64,000 bases of DNA from a bacterium (GTDB lineage Bacteria; UBA10199; JACPAL01; GCA-016699445): positions 16,172 through 80,171 of the forward strand of contig DATIGE010000064.1 in the NCBI GenBank assembly GCA_035454885.1. Direction: 5' to 3'. Below the pieces are notes generated by a model, which was not told where the DNA came from, did no database searches, and worked only from the letters and a program-made list of their open reading frames with translations. Numbering within the stretch: the stretch's first letter is position 1; each line of letters starts with the position of its first letter. Shown in pieces: positions 1 to 7,225 of this stretch. A program made the position numbers and the translations under genes.

Positions 1-2
1 CG

Positions 3-1688
3 TCCGGCGAACGCCTTCTTGAACTCGCCTTAAGGCCCGCCACGCAAGGGCCGGACGGGTTTCCCCTCATCGAAGAATCGGTCTTTCGTTCCTTTGTCGA
101 CGGCGTCCCGCATCTCTTCTCGCGGGGGGGAGAGGTCCTGCGGTGGGTCGAGGTCCTCAGGCGATCGGTCGAGAAGCCGCGCGGACTTTCCTCCGCGACC
201 GTGACCTCGATCCGGCGGGCCGCGGAGGCGTTTCACACCCTGGCCAACACGGCCGCCGTGACGGCCCCTCCCGACCTCTGGCTCATGCGCCAGATCCTCG
301 CCACGCACGCGCGGTCGGGGCTCTTGGATCTCCTCGATCAGAGACGCGAGGTGATCACCCGCGAGGACGCCGAACTCTTGGACCTGGAACCCGAACAGCT
401 CTCGTTCGACCTTCAGTTTCTCTGGACCCGCGGCGTCTTGGAGCGCTTCGCCGACGGCTATGCCAAGTCGCCGACGCTCCCGTACCGCTTGGACAGGCGC
501 CTGGACCTGCCCGACGAGTTTCGGACCGACATGGCCGGCGAGCTCAGCGTTTGGCTCGGGGGACAAAGAGGCCCGGAGCGCGAGTCGCTCCTCCGCCGGT
601 GGCTGACGCTGCCCGCCGAATCCCAACGGACGGCCGACTGGACGGCGAGCCGCCGTGACCTGGAGATCGGCTACCGGCTCCTGCCGGCGGTCCTCGCCCT
701 CAAGGCTTCGGGTCTCTTGCAAGGATTGCGCGCCGGCGACGAGTTTCCGGACGACCGCGTCCTCCCGGGCCTTCGCAACCTCCTCGTCGCGGCGGGTCTG
801 GTCGCAGGAAGCCGCGTCACGACTCTCGGGGCCCGCGTCTTCGAAAGGGGACCTGGGGTCTACGGCATCATCGGGGCCTACCATCCGTATTTGAACCGCC
901 ACGCCGATCTGCTCAGCGCCTCGGGCGCTCGCCCGTCGGTGGAGCGAGGGAGGAACATCGCCGCCAGCCGGGACGCCAACCGCAAGAGCTTCAAGGACGC
1001 CGTCCAGATCCTGTGGGATTACGCGCGGGCGACGGACACCCGCTACTGCATCGTGATCGAGCACGCCATGGGGCTTTGCGTGGGCGTCCAGGAGTTTAGG
1101 CGAAAATTCGGAGACGAAGGGGTGCGCTACTTTGGAGCGGACTTCGAGGACGCGGCGATCGAAGGGGCCAAGCGCGAGCTGGAGGCAAGGCGCCTGCCGC
1201 CGGGCATGAAATTTCTTCAGGCCGACATCGCCAAGCCGGCGCCCCTCGTGGAATTCCTCCGCGCAAACGACGCCCTGGGCGACTCTTCCGGCGGCAGCAC
1301 CGTCATGATCGTCGGCAACGGGTTCCACGAGGCCCGCGGAAAATCCGACGACGAGATGATCTCGGTCCTCCGGCAATACCGGGAGGCGGGGATTACGATC
1401 GCCTTTTCCGAAGAATCGGGCCTCACCGACCGCCAGATCCGGGACTCCGGGTGGAATTCCTACCACGCGGGTTTCCGGTGGACCCACCAGGTCTCCGGCC
1501 AAAGGCTCCGCACCCCTTGGCCGATGGACCCGCCGACCGAACGGCTTTCGTGGACCGAGGTCTTCGAACGCGCGGGCTATCGCGTCCCGCGCGAATTCCG
1601 CCGCGGCACACGTCCGGTCTTTCCCTGCGATCTGCCGGGAGAGAGAAACCCGCCGATTAGCGTGACCTTTCTCTGCCTTCCCTCGTAG
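3..1688 (+). CDS. SAM-dependent methyltransferase-like protein, 5' end cut by the window
   Basis: The frame is open from base 3, so the gene begins upstream of the window; a GTG at 201 is only an internal candidate. The middle part (about 230-560 in base terms) reads like a winged-helix region that often precedes O-methyltransferase domains. The second half has an alpha/beta pattern with YFGADFED, a following acidic strand (KFLQADIAKP) and a GNGFHE segment, as in Rossmann methyltransferases, but the classic glycine-rich GxGxG loop is not obvious. The protein ends SVTFLCLPS at TAG 1686-1688. Substrate is unknown. It converges on the M48 protease gene, with a hairpin between them. A degenerate, non-catalytic fold is possible. 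Confidence 0.6.
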   Translation, partial: SGERLLELALRPATQGPDGFPLIEESVFRSFVDGVPHLFSRGGEVLRWVEVLRRSVEKPRGLSSATVTSIRRAAEAFHTLANTAAVTAPPDLWLMRQILATHARSGLLDLLDQRREVITREDAELLDLEPEQLSFDLQFLWTRGVLERFADGYAKSPTLPYRLDRRLDLPDEFRTDMAGELSVWLGGQRGPERESLLRRWLTLPAESQRTADWTASRRDLEIGYRLLPAVLALKASGLLQGLRAGDEFPDDRVLPGLRNLLVAAGLVAGSRVTTLGARVFERGPGVYGIIGAYHPYLNRHADLLSASGARPSVERGRNIAASRDANRKSFKDAVQILWDYARATDTRYCIVIEHAMGLCVGVQEFRRKFGDEGVRYFGADFEDAAIEGAKRELEARRLPPGMKFLQADIAKPAPLVEFLRANDALGDSSGGSTVMIVGNGFHEARGKSDDEMISVLRQYREAGITIAFSEESGLTDRQIRDSGWNSYHAGFRWTHQVSGQRLRTPWPMDPPTERLSWTEVFERAGYRVPREFRRGTRPVFPCDLPGERNPPISVTFLCLPS

Positions 1689-1711
1689 GGACGGGGCAAC
1701 CCCGCCCCTGC
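1685..1711. terminator. 27-base imperfect palindrome between convergent genes
   Basis: The sequence GTAGGGACGGGG, loop CAA, CCCCGCCCCTGC forms a stem of 12 pairs with one A/C mismatch and one G/T wobble. It begins on the stop codon of the methyltransferase-like gene and lies just before the end of the M48 gene, so it could act as a bidirectional terminator. There is no T-tract. Its GTAGGGG/CCCCTAC style recurs at 5343 and 51423, so it may be a member of a dispersed palindromic repeat rather than a plain terminator. Confidence 0.5.
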
Positions 1712-1715
1712 AGAA

Positions 1716-2510
1716 TCACGGCAGCATATCCTTGAATGCCTGATAGTCGCGCCCCGAAGGCGTCGTATCGCAGCCCAGGTTGGCGGCCTTGTCGTGGATC
1801 GCCTCGACGCGATTGTCCGGGTTGGGGTGGGTGCTTAAGAATTCCGGTGGGCTTCCGGCGTCGCCCTCGGCGATTAGTTTTTCGAAGAAACCGGCCGCGC
1901 CGTCGCAGGCATAGCGGGTCTTGGCGAGATATTCCACCGAGTGTGCGTCGGCGTCGGCTTCGTTGTCGCGGCTGAAGGCGAGAGCGCTCAATCCGCTTGC
2001 GATGTCCTGAACAATTCCCAAGTCATCTCCCAGAGCCGCACTCAGGAGCAGATCCACCCCGTAAACCTCCGTCAGCGCCTCCGTCGAGTGGCGCTCGGCC
2101 GCATGCGTGATCTCGTGGCCCATGACGCCCGCAAAATGATCTTCGCTGTCGAGATACTTGATGAGGCCCGTGTAGAAATAGAGGTATCCGCCGGGCGTCG
2201 CAAAGGCGTTCAAGACCGAGTCGTCATGAATGATATTCACCTCCCAAACAAAATCGTCCCGGTGGGCGACCTCTCCCGAGTCAAGAATTTCATCACGGAT
2301 GTCTCTCAAATAGGCGTATGCCGCGGGATAGTCGCTTTCGTCCAAGAGAGGGTAGTCCGACGGGCTCGATTTGATCTCGTCGTCGACCTGCGCCCCCAAG
2401 TCCTTGTCGTCCTGGACGCTGAAGAGATTGATGCCGCTGCACGAAGAGGCGCCCCAAAGCAGGGTGAGACCCATCAAGGCTCCGGCGAAAAGGGCGAGGG
2501 ATCGTTTCAT
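1716..2510 (-). CDS. M48-family zinc metalloprotease, lipoprotein
   Basis: This 264-residue protein starts at ATG 2510 with AAGGAG seven bases upstream; longer in-frame extensions are shadows. Residues 1-24 form a signal peptide ending GASSC, a lipobox with Cys24, so the enzyme is probably anchored in the outer membrane or periplasm. The zinc motif HEITH is at residues 132-136, and the third ligand lies in the later EADADAHSVEYL segment typical of M48. The family (BepA/YcaL/LoiP-like) degrades misassembled envelope proteins. There is no TPR region as in BepA, so it is closer to the short YcaL/LoiP type. Specific substrate unknown. Confidence 0.88.
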   Translation of the reverse strand: MKRSLALFAGALMGLTLLWGASSCSGINLFSVQDDKDLGAQVDDEIKSSPSDYPLLDESDYPAAYAYLRDIRDEILDSGEVAHRDDFVWEVNIIHDDSVLNAFATPGGYLYFYTGLIKYLDSEDHFAGVMGHEITHAAERHSTEALTEVYGVDLLLSAALGDDLGIVQDIASGLSALAFSRDNEADADAHSVEYLAKTRYACDGAAGFFEKLIAEGDAGSPPEFLSTHPNPDNRVEAIHDKAANLGCDTTPSGRDYQAFKDMLP

Positions 2511-2562
2511 AACTCTCCTTGTATCGGATTGGACACCCGACAGGGTATTGCGTTGACCGTCT

Positions 2563-3255
2563 TCATAACAACTTAATTTCCTTAACGAAAGCAGGACCCC
2601 CCGCATAGGCGAGGGTCCCGATGCAATCCTCGGCCGGCCAGAAGCGGTGGAATGACCACCGGGCCGGCTCCCGGTCGTCCCATCCGACCCAGGTGAGCCG
2701 GGGCGGATTCTCCCAGGGGTCCGAGAAAGAATGGCTCTTGAGCCCGCGCGACAGGCCGTCGCCGCGCGCCTTGAGATAGGCCTCCTTCGCGGTCCAAAAG
2801 TGGAAGAAGGCGAGCCCCTGTTTTTCCGGCAGGGTGGCGCGGTAGAGGATGGCCTCCGGGGCGGAAAAATATCGCTCGACCAGGGCGTCGTTTTCGGGGC
2901 GGATCCTTTCCAGGTCGATGCCGACATCGCGGTCTTTGGCGACGGCGATCGCCACCCTGTCCGCCGAATGCGCGAGGTTGAAGCTCAGGTTCTTCCCCTC
3001 CAACCTGGGCTTCCCCTTCGGGCCGTATGAAAACCTCAGGGAGGCGGGATCTTCGCCCAAAATCCCGCCCAACGCCCGGCGAAGGAGGCCTCGCGCGAGA
3101 AGGAAGCGCTCCTCGGCCCCCCGTGCCTTGAAGCGGTCCGCACGTTCGCGCTCGTCGGGGCTCAAGAGGGCGGCGGCCTCGCCGCGAAAGGCGCCAAAAT
3201 CCTTCAAATTCATCAGAATGAGCTGGATTTCGTCGTCTGGAAGGGGGCTTGCCAT
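2563..3255 (-). CDS. 4'-phosphopantetheinyl transferase, Sfp/AcpT type
   Basis: The protein transfers the 4'-phosphopantetheine arm of CoA to a serine of acyl, peptidyl or aryl carrier proteins. About 230 residues, usual for the Sfp group. Visible motifs in order: GKPRL, FNLAHS, VGIDLE (Mg-binding Asp and Glu) and FWTAKEAYLKARG, which holds the last metal/CoA-binding residues. Start taken at ATG 3255; a TTG at 3297 in frame is an alternative and neither has a strong Shine-Dalgarno. It reads toward the M48 gene with 52 bases between. Carrier-protein partners are not in the window. Confidence 0.9.
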   Translation of the reverse strand: MASPLPDDEIQLILMNLKDFGAFRGEAAALLSPDERERADRFKARGAEERFLLARGLLRRALGGILGEDPASLRFSYGPKGKPRLEGKNLSFNLAHSADRVAIAVAKDRDVGIDLERIRPENDALVERYFSAPEAILYRATLPEKQGLAFFHFWTAKEAYLKARGDGLSRGLKSHSFSDPWENPPRLTWVGWDDREPARWSFHRFWPAEDCIGTLAYAGGPAFVKEIKLL

Positions 3256-3329
3256 GGAAGGTTCCGGGAGAAATACCAGGTCGTAAACAACCCGCAACCC
3301 ATTTTTCCAAGGGGCGATGAGGCCTTATC

Positions 3330-4493
3330 ATGACCGCACCCTGGTCTCATTTGGGCGTTCTCCGGCCCGCTCTGATCACCCCCATCCAGCCCAACACGCA
3401 GTGGATCGCCGTCGTGAATCCACAGGCCGGGAACTTCGAGGCGGTGGACATCGCGTCCGCGGTCCAGCACGAGGTCGGTTCCCGAATGACCATCTACGAA
3501 ACCGATCCGGACCCGGACCAACGGCTCCGGGAGATCACGGCCCTCGTCGCGGAAAAGGAGCCTTCGCTCCGCAATCCCCTGGGCGTCATCGCCCTGGGAG
3601 GGGACAGGACCGGAAGCGACGCCGTTATGGGCGTCCTGCGGTACGCCTTTCCCCGGCTCCACGATCTCTGGGAGGGCGCTCCCGAGCTCGTCTACGAGCG
3701 GATGCTGCAAAGCGGCATTCAGGTGGGGATCCTGCCCCTGGGTGGGGCCAACGACAACGGCAGCATCTATGGCGCGCCGAAAATCCGGGCCTCCGACAAG
3801 TCGGCCGCCAAGAAGGCGCTCAAGTTCATGGACGAGGCCCTGGTCACCACCCTGAATCTCGGCGTCGCCTTTCTCGGGGAGGAACGGATCCCTCAGGTCT
3901 TTTGCCACAGCTTGAGCGCCGGAGAGACCATCGCGCCGGTCTACGAGAGCACGGTGGAGGAACGGGGAAGAAAGGCCAAGCGTCACCGCGAACGGCTTTT
4001 TCTCGGAAACGCGTGGGCGCAACGCTCTTTTCACGCCCTCTGGAACGCGCCCGGCGGCGCGGGAACGTCACAGGAGATTCTTGAGGTCCTCTTCCATTCC
4101 GTCGTCCGCGCCGACGAAAAGATGGGACTTCCCGGAACGCCGCGACCCGGCCTAGGCGTCAAGATATTCCCAGCCAAGGGACGCTGGAACACCGTGAAGA
4201 TGTTCCAGGAAGTGCTCTGGGCGGGGATCAAGTCACGCAACGGGAATCCGGCCGGCCTCGGGCCGGAAGACCGTCTGAAATCGTTTTCGGAAACGAACCA
4301 GCCCCGTCTCCAGGTGGGGGAGGAGATGGAGTTCACTTTCCGGAGCGACGACGGTTCGCCTTTCGCGGCGGCCGTCCAGTCGGAGGGTGACTTCGTTGAC
4401 CGCGCGAGCGTCCTGCGAGTCCGGGCACTCCCGCCGTTTCCCCGCATGATGGTCGCGGACGGATCCCTCGCCGCCAATCTCCGCAAGAAATAG
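3330..4493 (+). CDS. Diacylglycerol/sphingosine-kinase-like protein with altered nucleotide motif
   Basis: The 387-residue protein has the layout of the diacylglycerol-kinase/NAD-kinase fold. An early VVNPQAGNF strand corresponds to the NPxxG start of DAGK catalytic domains, then VIALGGDRT replaces the canonical GGDGT ATP loop, then GILPLGGANDNG matches the GTxNDFA motif, and a C-terminal QSEGDF matches the DGE-type motif. The family phosphorylates lipid alcohols. The Gly to Arg change in the GGDG loop and an insertion of about 90 residues after the second motif make activity uncertain. Start at ATG 3330 with only a weak purine stretch upstream. It stands alone between the PPTase gene (divergent) and a secreted protein gene. 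Confidence 0.6.
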   Translation: MTAPWSHLGVLRPALITPIQPNTQWIAVVNPQAGNFEAVDIASAVQHEVGSRMTIYETDPDPDQRLREITALVAEKEPSLRNPLGVIALGGDRTGSDAVMGVLRYAFPRLHDLWEGAPELVYERMLQSGIQVGILPLGGANDNGSIYGAPKIRASDKSAAKKALKFMDEALVTTLNLGVAFLGEERIPQVFCHSLSAGETIAPVYESTVEERGRKAKRHRERLFLGNAWAQRSFHALWNAPGGAGTSQEILEVLFHSVVRADEKMGLPGTPRPGLGVKIFPAKGRWNTVKMFQEVLWAGIKSRNGNPAGLGPEDRLKSFSETNQPRLQVGEEMEFTFRSDDGSPFAAAVQSEGDFVDRASVLRVRALPPFPRMMVADGSLAANLRKK

Positions 4494-4539
4494 ATTCCGC
4501 TTCGTTTTCTCGATCGTTCCGATATGATAATAATTCTTC

Positions 4540-5346
4540 ATGAAACGCGCCTCGTTGACCCTTCTCGTCATTGACTTGGTCCTGTCCATAGCGGCGGTCC
4601 GCGCCGATGCCAAACCCGCCGTCTGGCACTTGATCGAGAGAGTCAGACCCAAGTTCGATACGCATCATCCGCAGGGACTGGTCAAGATCGGAAACCGGTT
4701 TTACCTTTCGTCCGTCGAGGTGCAGGAAAAGGGCGAGGGGAAGGGGATCGGCCACTTTTTCGAGTTCGACCTCGAAGGCAATCTCCTCCGCCAAACGACG
4801 CTGGGGGAGGGGCAGATGTACCACCCCGGCGGCATCGACTTCGATGGCCAGTCCATCTGGGTGCCCGTGGCCGAATACCGTCCCCGCAGCCGGTCCATCA
4901 TCTACAAGATCAATCCAGCGACGCTCAAGGCCGTCGAGGCCTTCCGCGTGGAGGACCATATCGGCGCCGTGGTCTTTAACCGGGAGGTCGGAACCCTCGT
5001 CGGCATGAACTGGGATGCGCAGGCCTTTTACGAATGGACCCCGAACGGCAGGCTCATCCGGAAGGTCCTGAACGAGGTTGACGAGTATTCCTACCAGGAC
5101 TGCAAATATCTGCGCGGGCCCGCCATGCTCTGCTCGGGAACGCGGGCGAACGCGAACGGGGGACTCGCCGTGGTGGACCTGCTGGACTTCGACCTGATCC
5201 AGGATGTGAGCTTCATTCCGCGCACCCTGAAAAAAATCCTCATGACCCGGAATCCCATGGCCCTCGAACAGACCGGCGACCAGCTTCGCTATTATTTTCT
5301 GCCCGAGGACCACGACGGGGATCTGTACGTGTTTGAAATCCAGTAG
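4540..5346 (+). CDS. Secreted protein, predicted beta-propeller, DUF6454-like
   Basis: 268 residues with an N-terminal signal peptide (Leu/Ile/Val/Ala stretch ending about residue 24, ADA), so exported. The mature part has recurring Trp/Tyr-rich strand segments (HPQGLVKI, HPGGIDFDG, DGDLYVFEI), as in small beta-propellers; I recall similar proteins as DUF6454 but could not check. No catalytic motif seen. There is no Shine-Dalgarno; an AT-rich box TATGATAATAAT lies immediately before the ATG, so the transcript may have a very short or no leader. Its TAG stop sits in a perfect palindrome shared with the convergent DUF4442 gene. Confidence 0.65.
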   Translation: MKRASLTLLVIDLVLSIAAVRADAKPAVWHLIERVRPKFDTHHPQGLVKIGNRFYLSSVEVQEKGEGKGIGHFFEFDLEGNLLRQTTLGEGQMYHPGGIDFDGQSIWVPVAEYRPRSRSIIYKINPATLKAVEAFRVEDHIGAVVFNREVGTLVGMNWDAQAFYEWTPNGRLIRKVLNEVDEYSYQDCKYLRGPAMLCSGTRANANGGLAVVDLLDFDLIQDVSFIPRTLKKILMTRNPMALEQTGDQLRYYFLPEDHDGDLYVFEIQ

Positions 5347-5356
5347 GGGCCCCTAC
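5343..5356. repeat. Perfect 14-base palindrome carrying two convergent stop codons
   Basis: GTAGGGGCCCCTAC is fully self-complementary. Its left TAG terminates the secreted protein gene and its right arm supplies the TAG of the DUF4442 gene on the other strand. It resembles the arms of the palindromes at 1685 and 51423. Confidence 0.7.
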
Positions 5357-5829
5357 GCGGCCTTTTTTAGGGACAGCGTCAGTTCGAAGGTCGCCACCGG
5401 CTCCAAGCCGGAGACCTTGGGCGTCGTTGCGGTGATGACGATGGACCGGTTCGTGCGTTTTCCGGCCTTGAGGGTCTCCCGGATCTGCTTTCGTATCCTC
5501 GCCCCGTCCCGGCAGGTGAAATGGACCTCCCCCGTCGGTCTCTTGTGGAAATCCGCGCGGAACGACTTGAAGACCACTGAGATCTTCGCCTTCGCTTTTT
5601 TGATCAAATGAAACGCCAGCAGGCCTCCCGCGCAGTCCGCGCCCACGGCAAGCGTTCCGAAGTACATCGATTTGAGGTGATTCCGGGTCCGGTAACCCAG
5701 CGGGATCCTGACGACGGCCTCGTCGTCGCTCAGCCGCACCACCGATGGGCGCACGTAATAGATGAGAGGGACCTGCAACAGCCCGAAGGCCCGGAGGGCG
5801 AGGGTTTGCCCGAGCGTTTCGAGGTTCAC
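5353..5829 (-). CDS. DUF4442 hotdog-fold protein, thioesterase-like
   Basis: 158 residues, the usual size of DUF4442 proteins, which belong to the PaaI/hotdog thioesterase superfamily. The diagnostic region is RNHLKSMYFGTLAVGADCAGG, the hot-dog helix region with a small acidic position. The start is GTG 5829, which overlaps the stop of the upstream FAD oxidase gene in a GTGA, so translation is coupled and the two proteins are probably made together. A role in hydrolysing or handling an acyl-CoA-linked substrate of that oxidase is inference. Confidence 0.75.
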   Translation of the reverse strand: MNLETLGQTLALRAFGLLQVPLIYYVRPSVVRLSDDEAVVRIPLGYRTRNHLKSMYFGTLAVGADCAGGLLAFHLIKKAKAKISVVFKSFRADFHKRPTGEVHFTCRDGARIRKQIRETLKAGKRTNRSIVITATTPKVSGLEPVATFELTLSLKKAA

Positions 5830-7175
5830 GGGGAGGCCTCCCTCAGATTGAAATGAAACTTGTCGTACAGATCGCGGAAGAAATTGTCCGGGTCCGTCCG
5901 CTTCTTGATTCTTTCATATTCCGGACGGTTGTAGATCGTCCAAAACCTCCCGCGGTCGTAGAAATTGTGCGAGATCAGAGTCTTGATGCCGCGGCATTCG
6001 TACGTCATCTCCTCCAGAATCTCGTAATAGTTGGCCTTCCGGTCCCTGTTCGAAAGTCCATAGACGGCCAGGTCGAAGAACATCCGGTCGCCGATCGCCT
6101 TGTCGTAGTCGGGATGAATCCAGGGGTAGGGCTGGACGCGGCGGTAGGGGACCACCCAAAGCGGGTAGTAGCCGATCTTCTCCCGGTATTGCCGCATGAA
6201 GGTTTCCAACCGGTTCACGGGAATAAAGACATCCACGACGACGTCCGGGCGCTTGTCGAACTTCAGCAGGGGCGCCAGACGCTTGGACCAGGTGAGGAGG
6301 TTCGTCGAACCGAGAAGGAACTTGCCGAGGAGGAACCTCAGAAGCTTGGTCTCCAGGCCGGGCACCGTGCGAGAGAGCCAGTGGCACTCCGTGTCGTAGC
6401 GAAAGAAATAATCGTAGGTCGTGAGGTAGTCCCGGGTCTTTTCCCGCGTGCTCTTGTAAAAGACGTTCAACCAGGTGTAGTCGCTCGGCCTGACCCCGGT
6501 GGGCGGGGCCTCCATGAAGGTTCCCGCGCAGAGAACGTTCCTGTCCGGGGAGTGGACGATCGCGTCGATGAAGTCGGCGTCCGTTTGCTCCAATACCCCC
6601 TTCGTCAGGTCCCCGAAGGTCTTGTACGTCACGTAGTCCATCCGGACGAAGGGTTTGGCGTCGATCAGGCGGAACTTCAGCTTCGAGATGATCCCCAGCG
6701 TTCCATAAGAGCCGTGGATCATGTGGAAGACATCCGCGTTCGCCGAAGGGGAGCAGGAGAGCACGTCGCCCGCGGCCGTGATGACCTCGTATTCCAGGCA
6801 GGAATCGTGGAAGCCGCCGTACTTGTGGGACATGGACTCGACGGAGCAGCCGGAGACGGCTCCGCCGATCGTGATGGTCTTGAGCTCCGGCACGAGCATC
6901 GGGGCCAAACCCCGCTTCAGAGTCTCCCGAACCAGCCTTTCAAAGGTGACGCCGGGTTCGGCCGTGCAGGTCTTCGCCCCCGGATCGATCTCGAGAATTT
7001 CATTCAGGTCGCGGACGTTGATCTTCCGGTCCCTGTGTTTCGGGTCGTTGGGATTGGGGACGAAGTGGGAAACGCCGCCCTTCTGAAGCGACAGGGGACC
7101 GGCCTTGGCGTCGCGCGAGCGTAGCTCGTTCGCGATGCGGTCAATCTTCACGACGTGGGTCGCGTTCGCATCCAT
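5826..7175 (-). CDS. FAD-linked oxidoreductase, DHCR24-like
   Basis: 449 residues from ATG 7175, the first ATG after the neighbouring gene; longer frames upstream are out-of-frame shadows of the GHKL gene. An FAD_binding_4 (PCMH-type) domain fills the first half: the TCTAEPGVTFERLV strand, then TIGGAVSGCSVESMSHKYG, the typical flavin pyrophosphate loop, and the HGSYGTLGIISKLKF segment. The second half resembles the cap of the plant/animal delta24-sterol reductase (DHCR24/DWARF1) group, with PYRRVQPYPW and NFYDRGRFW. No TM helix is obvious. It is translationally coupled to a DUF4442 gene. Substrate, perhaps a sterol or other polycyclic or aryl ether lipid, is unknown. Confidence 0.78.
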   Translation of the reverse strand: MDANATHVVKIDRIANELRSRDAKAGPLSLQKGGVSHFVPNPNDPKHRDRKINVRDLNEILEIDPGAKTCTAEPGVTFERLVRETLKRGLAPMLVPELKTITIGGAVSGCSVESMSHKYGGFHDSCLEYEVITAAGDVLSCSPSANADVFHMIHGSYGTLGIISKLKFRLIDAKPFVRMDYVTYKTFGDLTKGVLEQTDADFIDAIVHSPDRNVLCAGTFMEAPPTGVRPSDYTWLNVFYKSTREKTRDYLTTYDYFFRYDTECHWLSRTVPGLETKLLRFLLGKFLLGSTNLLTWSKRLAPLLKFDKRPDVVVDVFIPVNRLETFMRQYREKIGYYPLWVVPYRRVQPYPWIHPDYDKAIGDRMFFDLAVYGLSNRDRKANYYEILEEMTYECRGIKTLISHNFYDRGRFWTIYNRPEYERIKKRTDPDNFFRDLYDKFHFNLREASP

Positions 7176-7225
7176 GGCGTATGCGATGACTGTTGCATCA
7201 CGACGGCGTTGAAGACAAGGCGATT

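Noticed and set aside
30..1502. Long minus-strand frame opposite the methyltransferase-like gene
   Set aside because: Arg/Gly/Ala/Val-rich shadow in a high-GC region, no motif and no ribosome-binding site.
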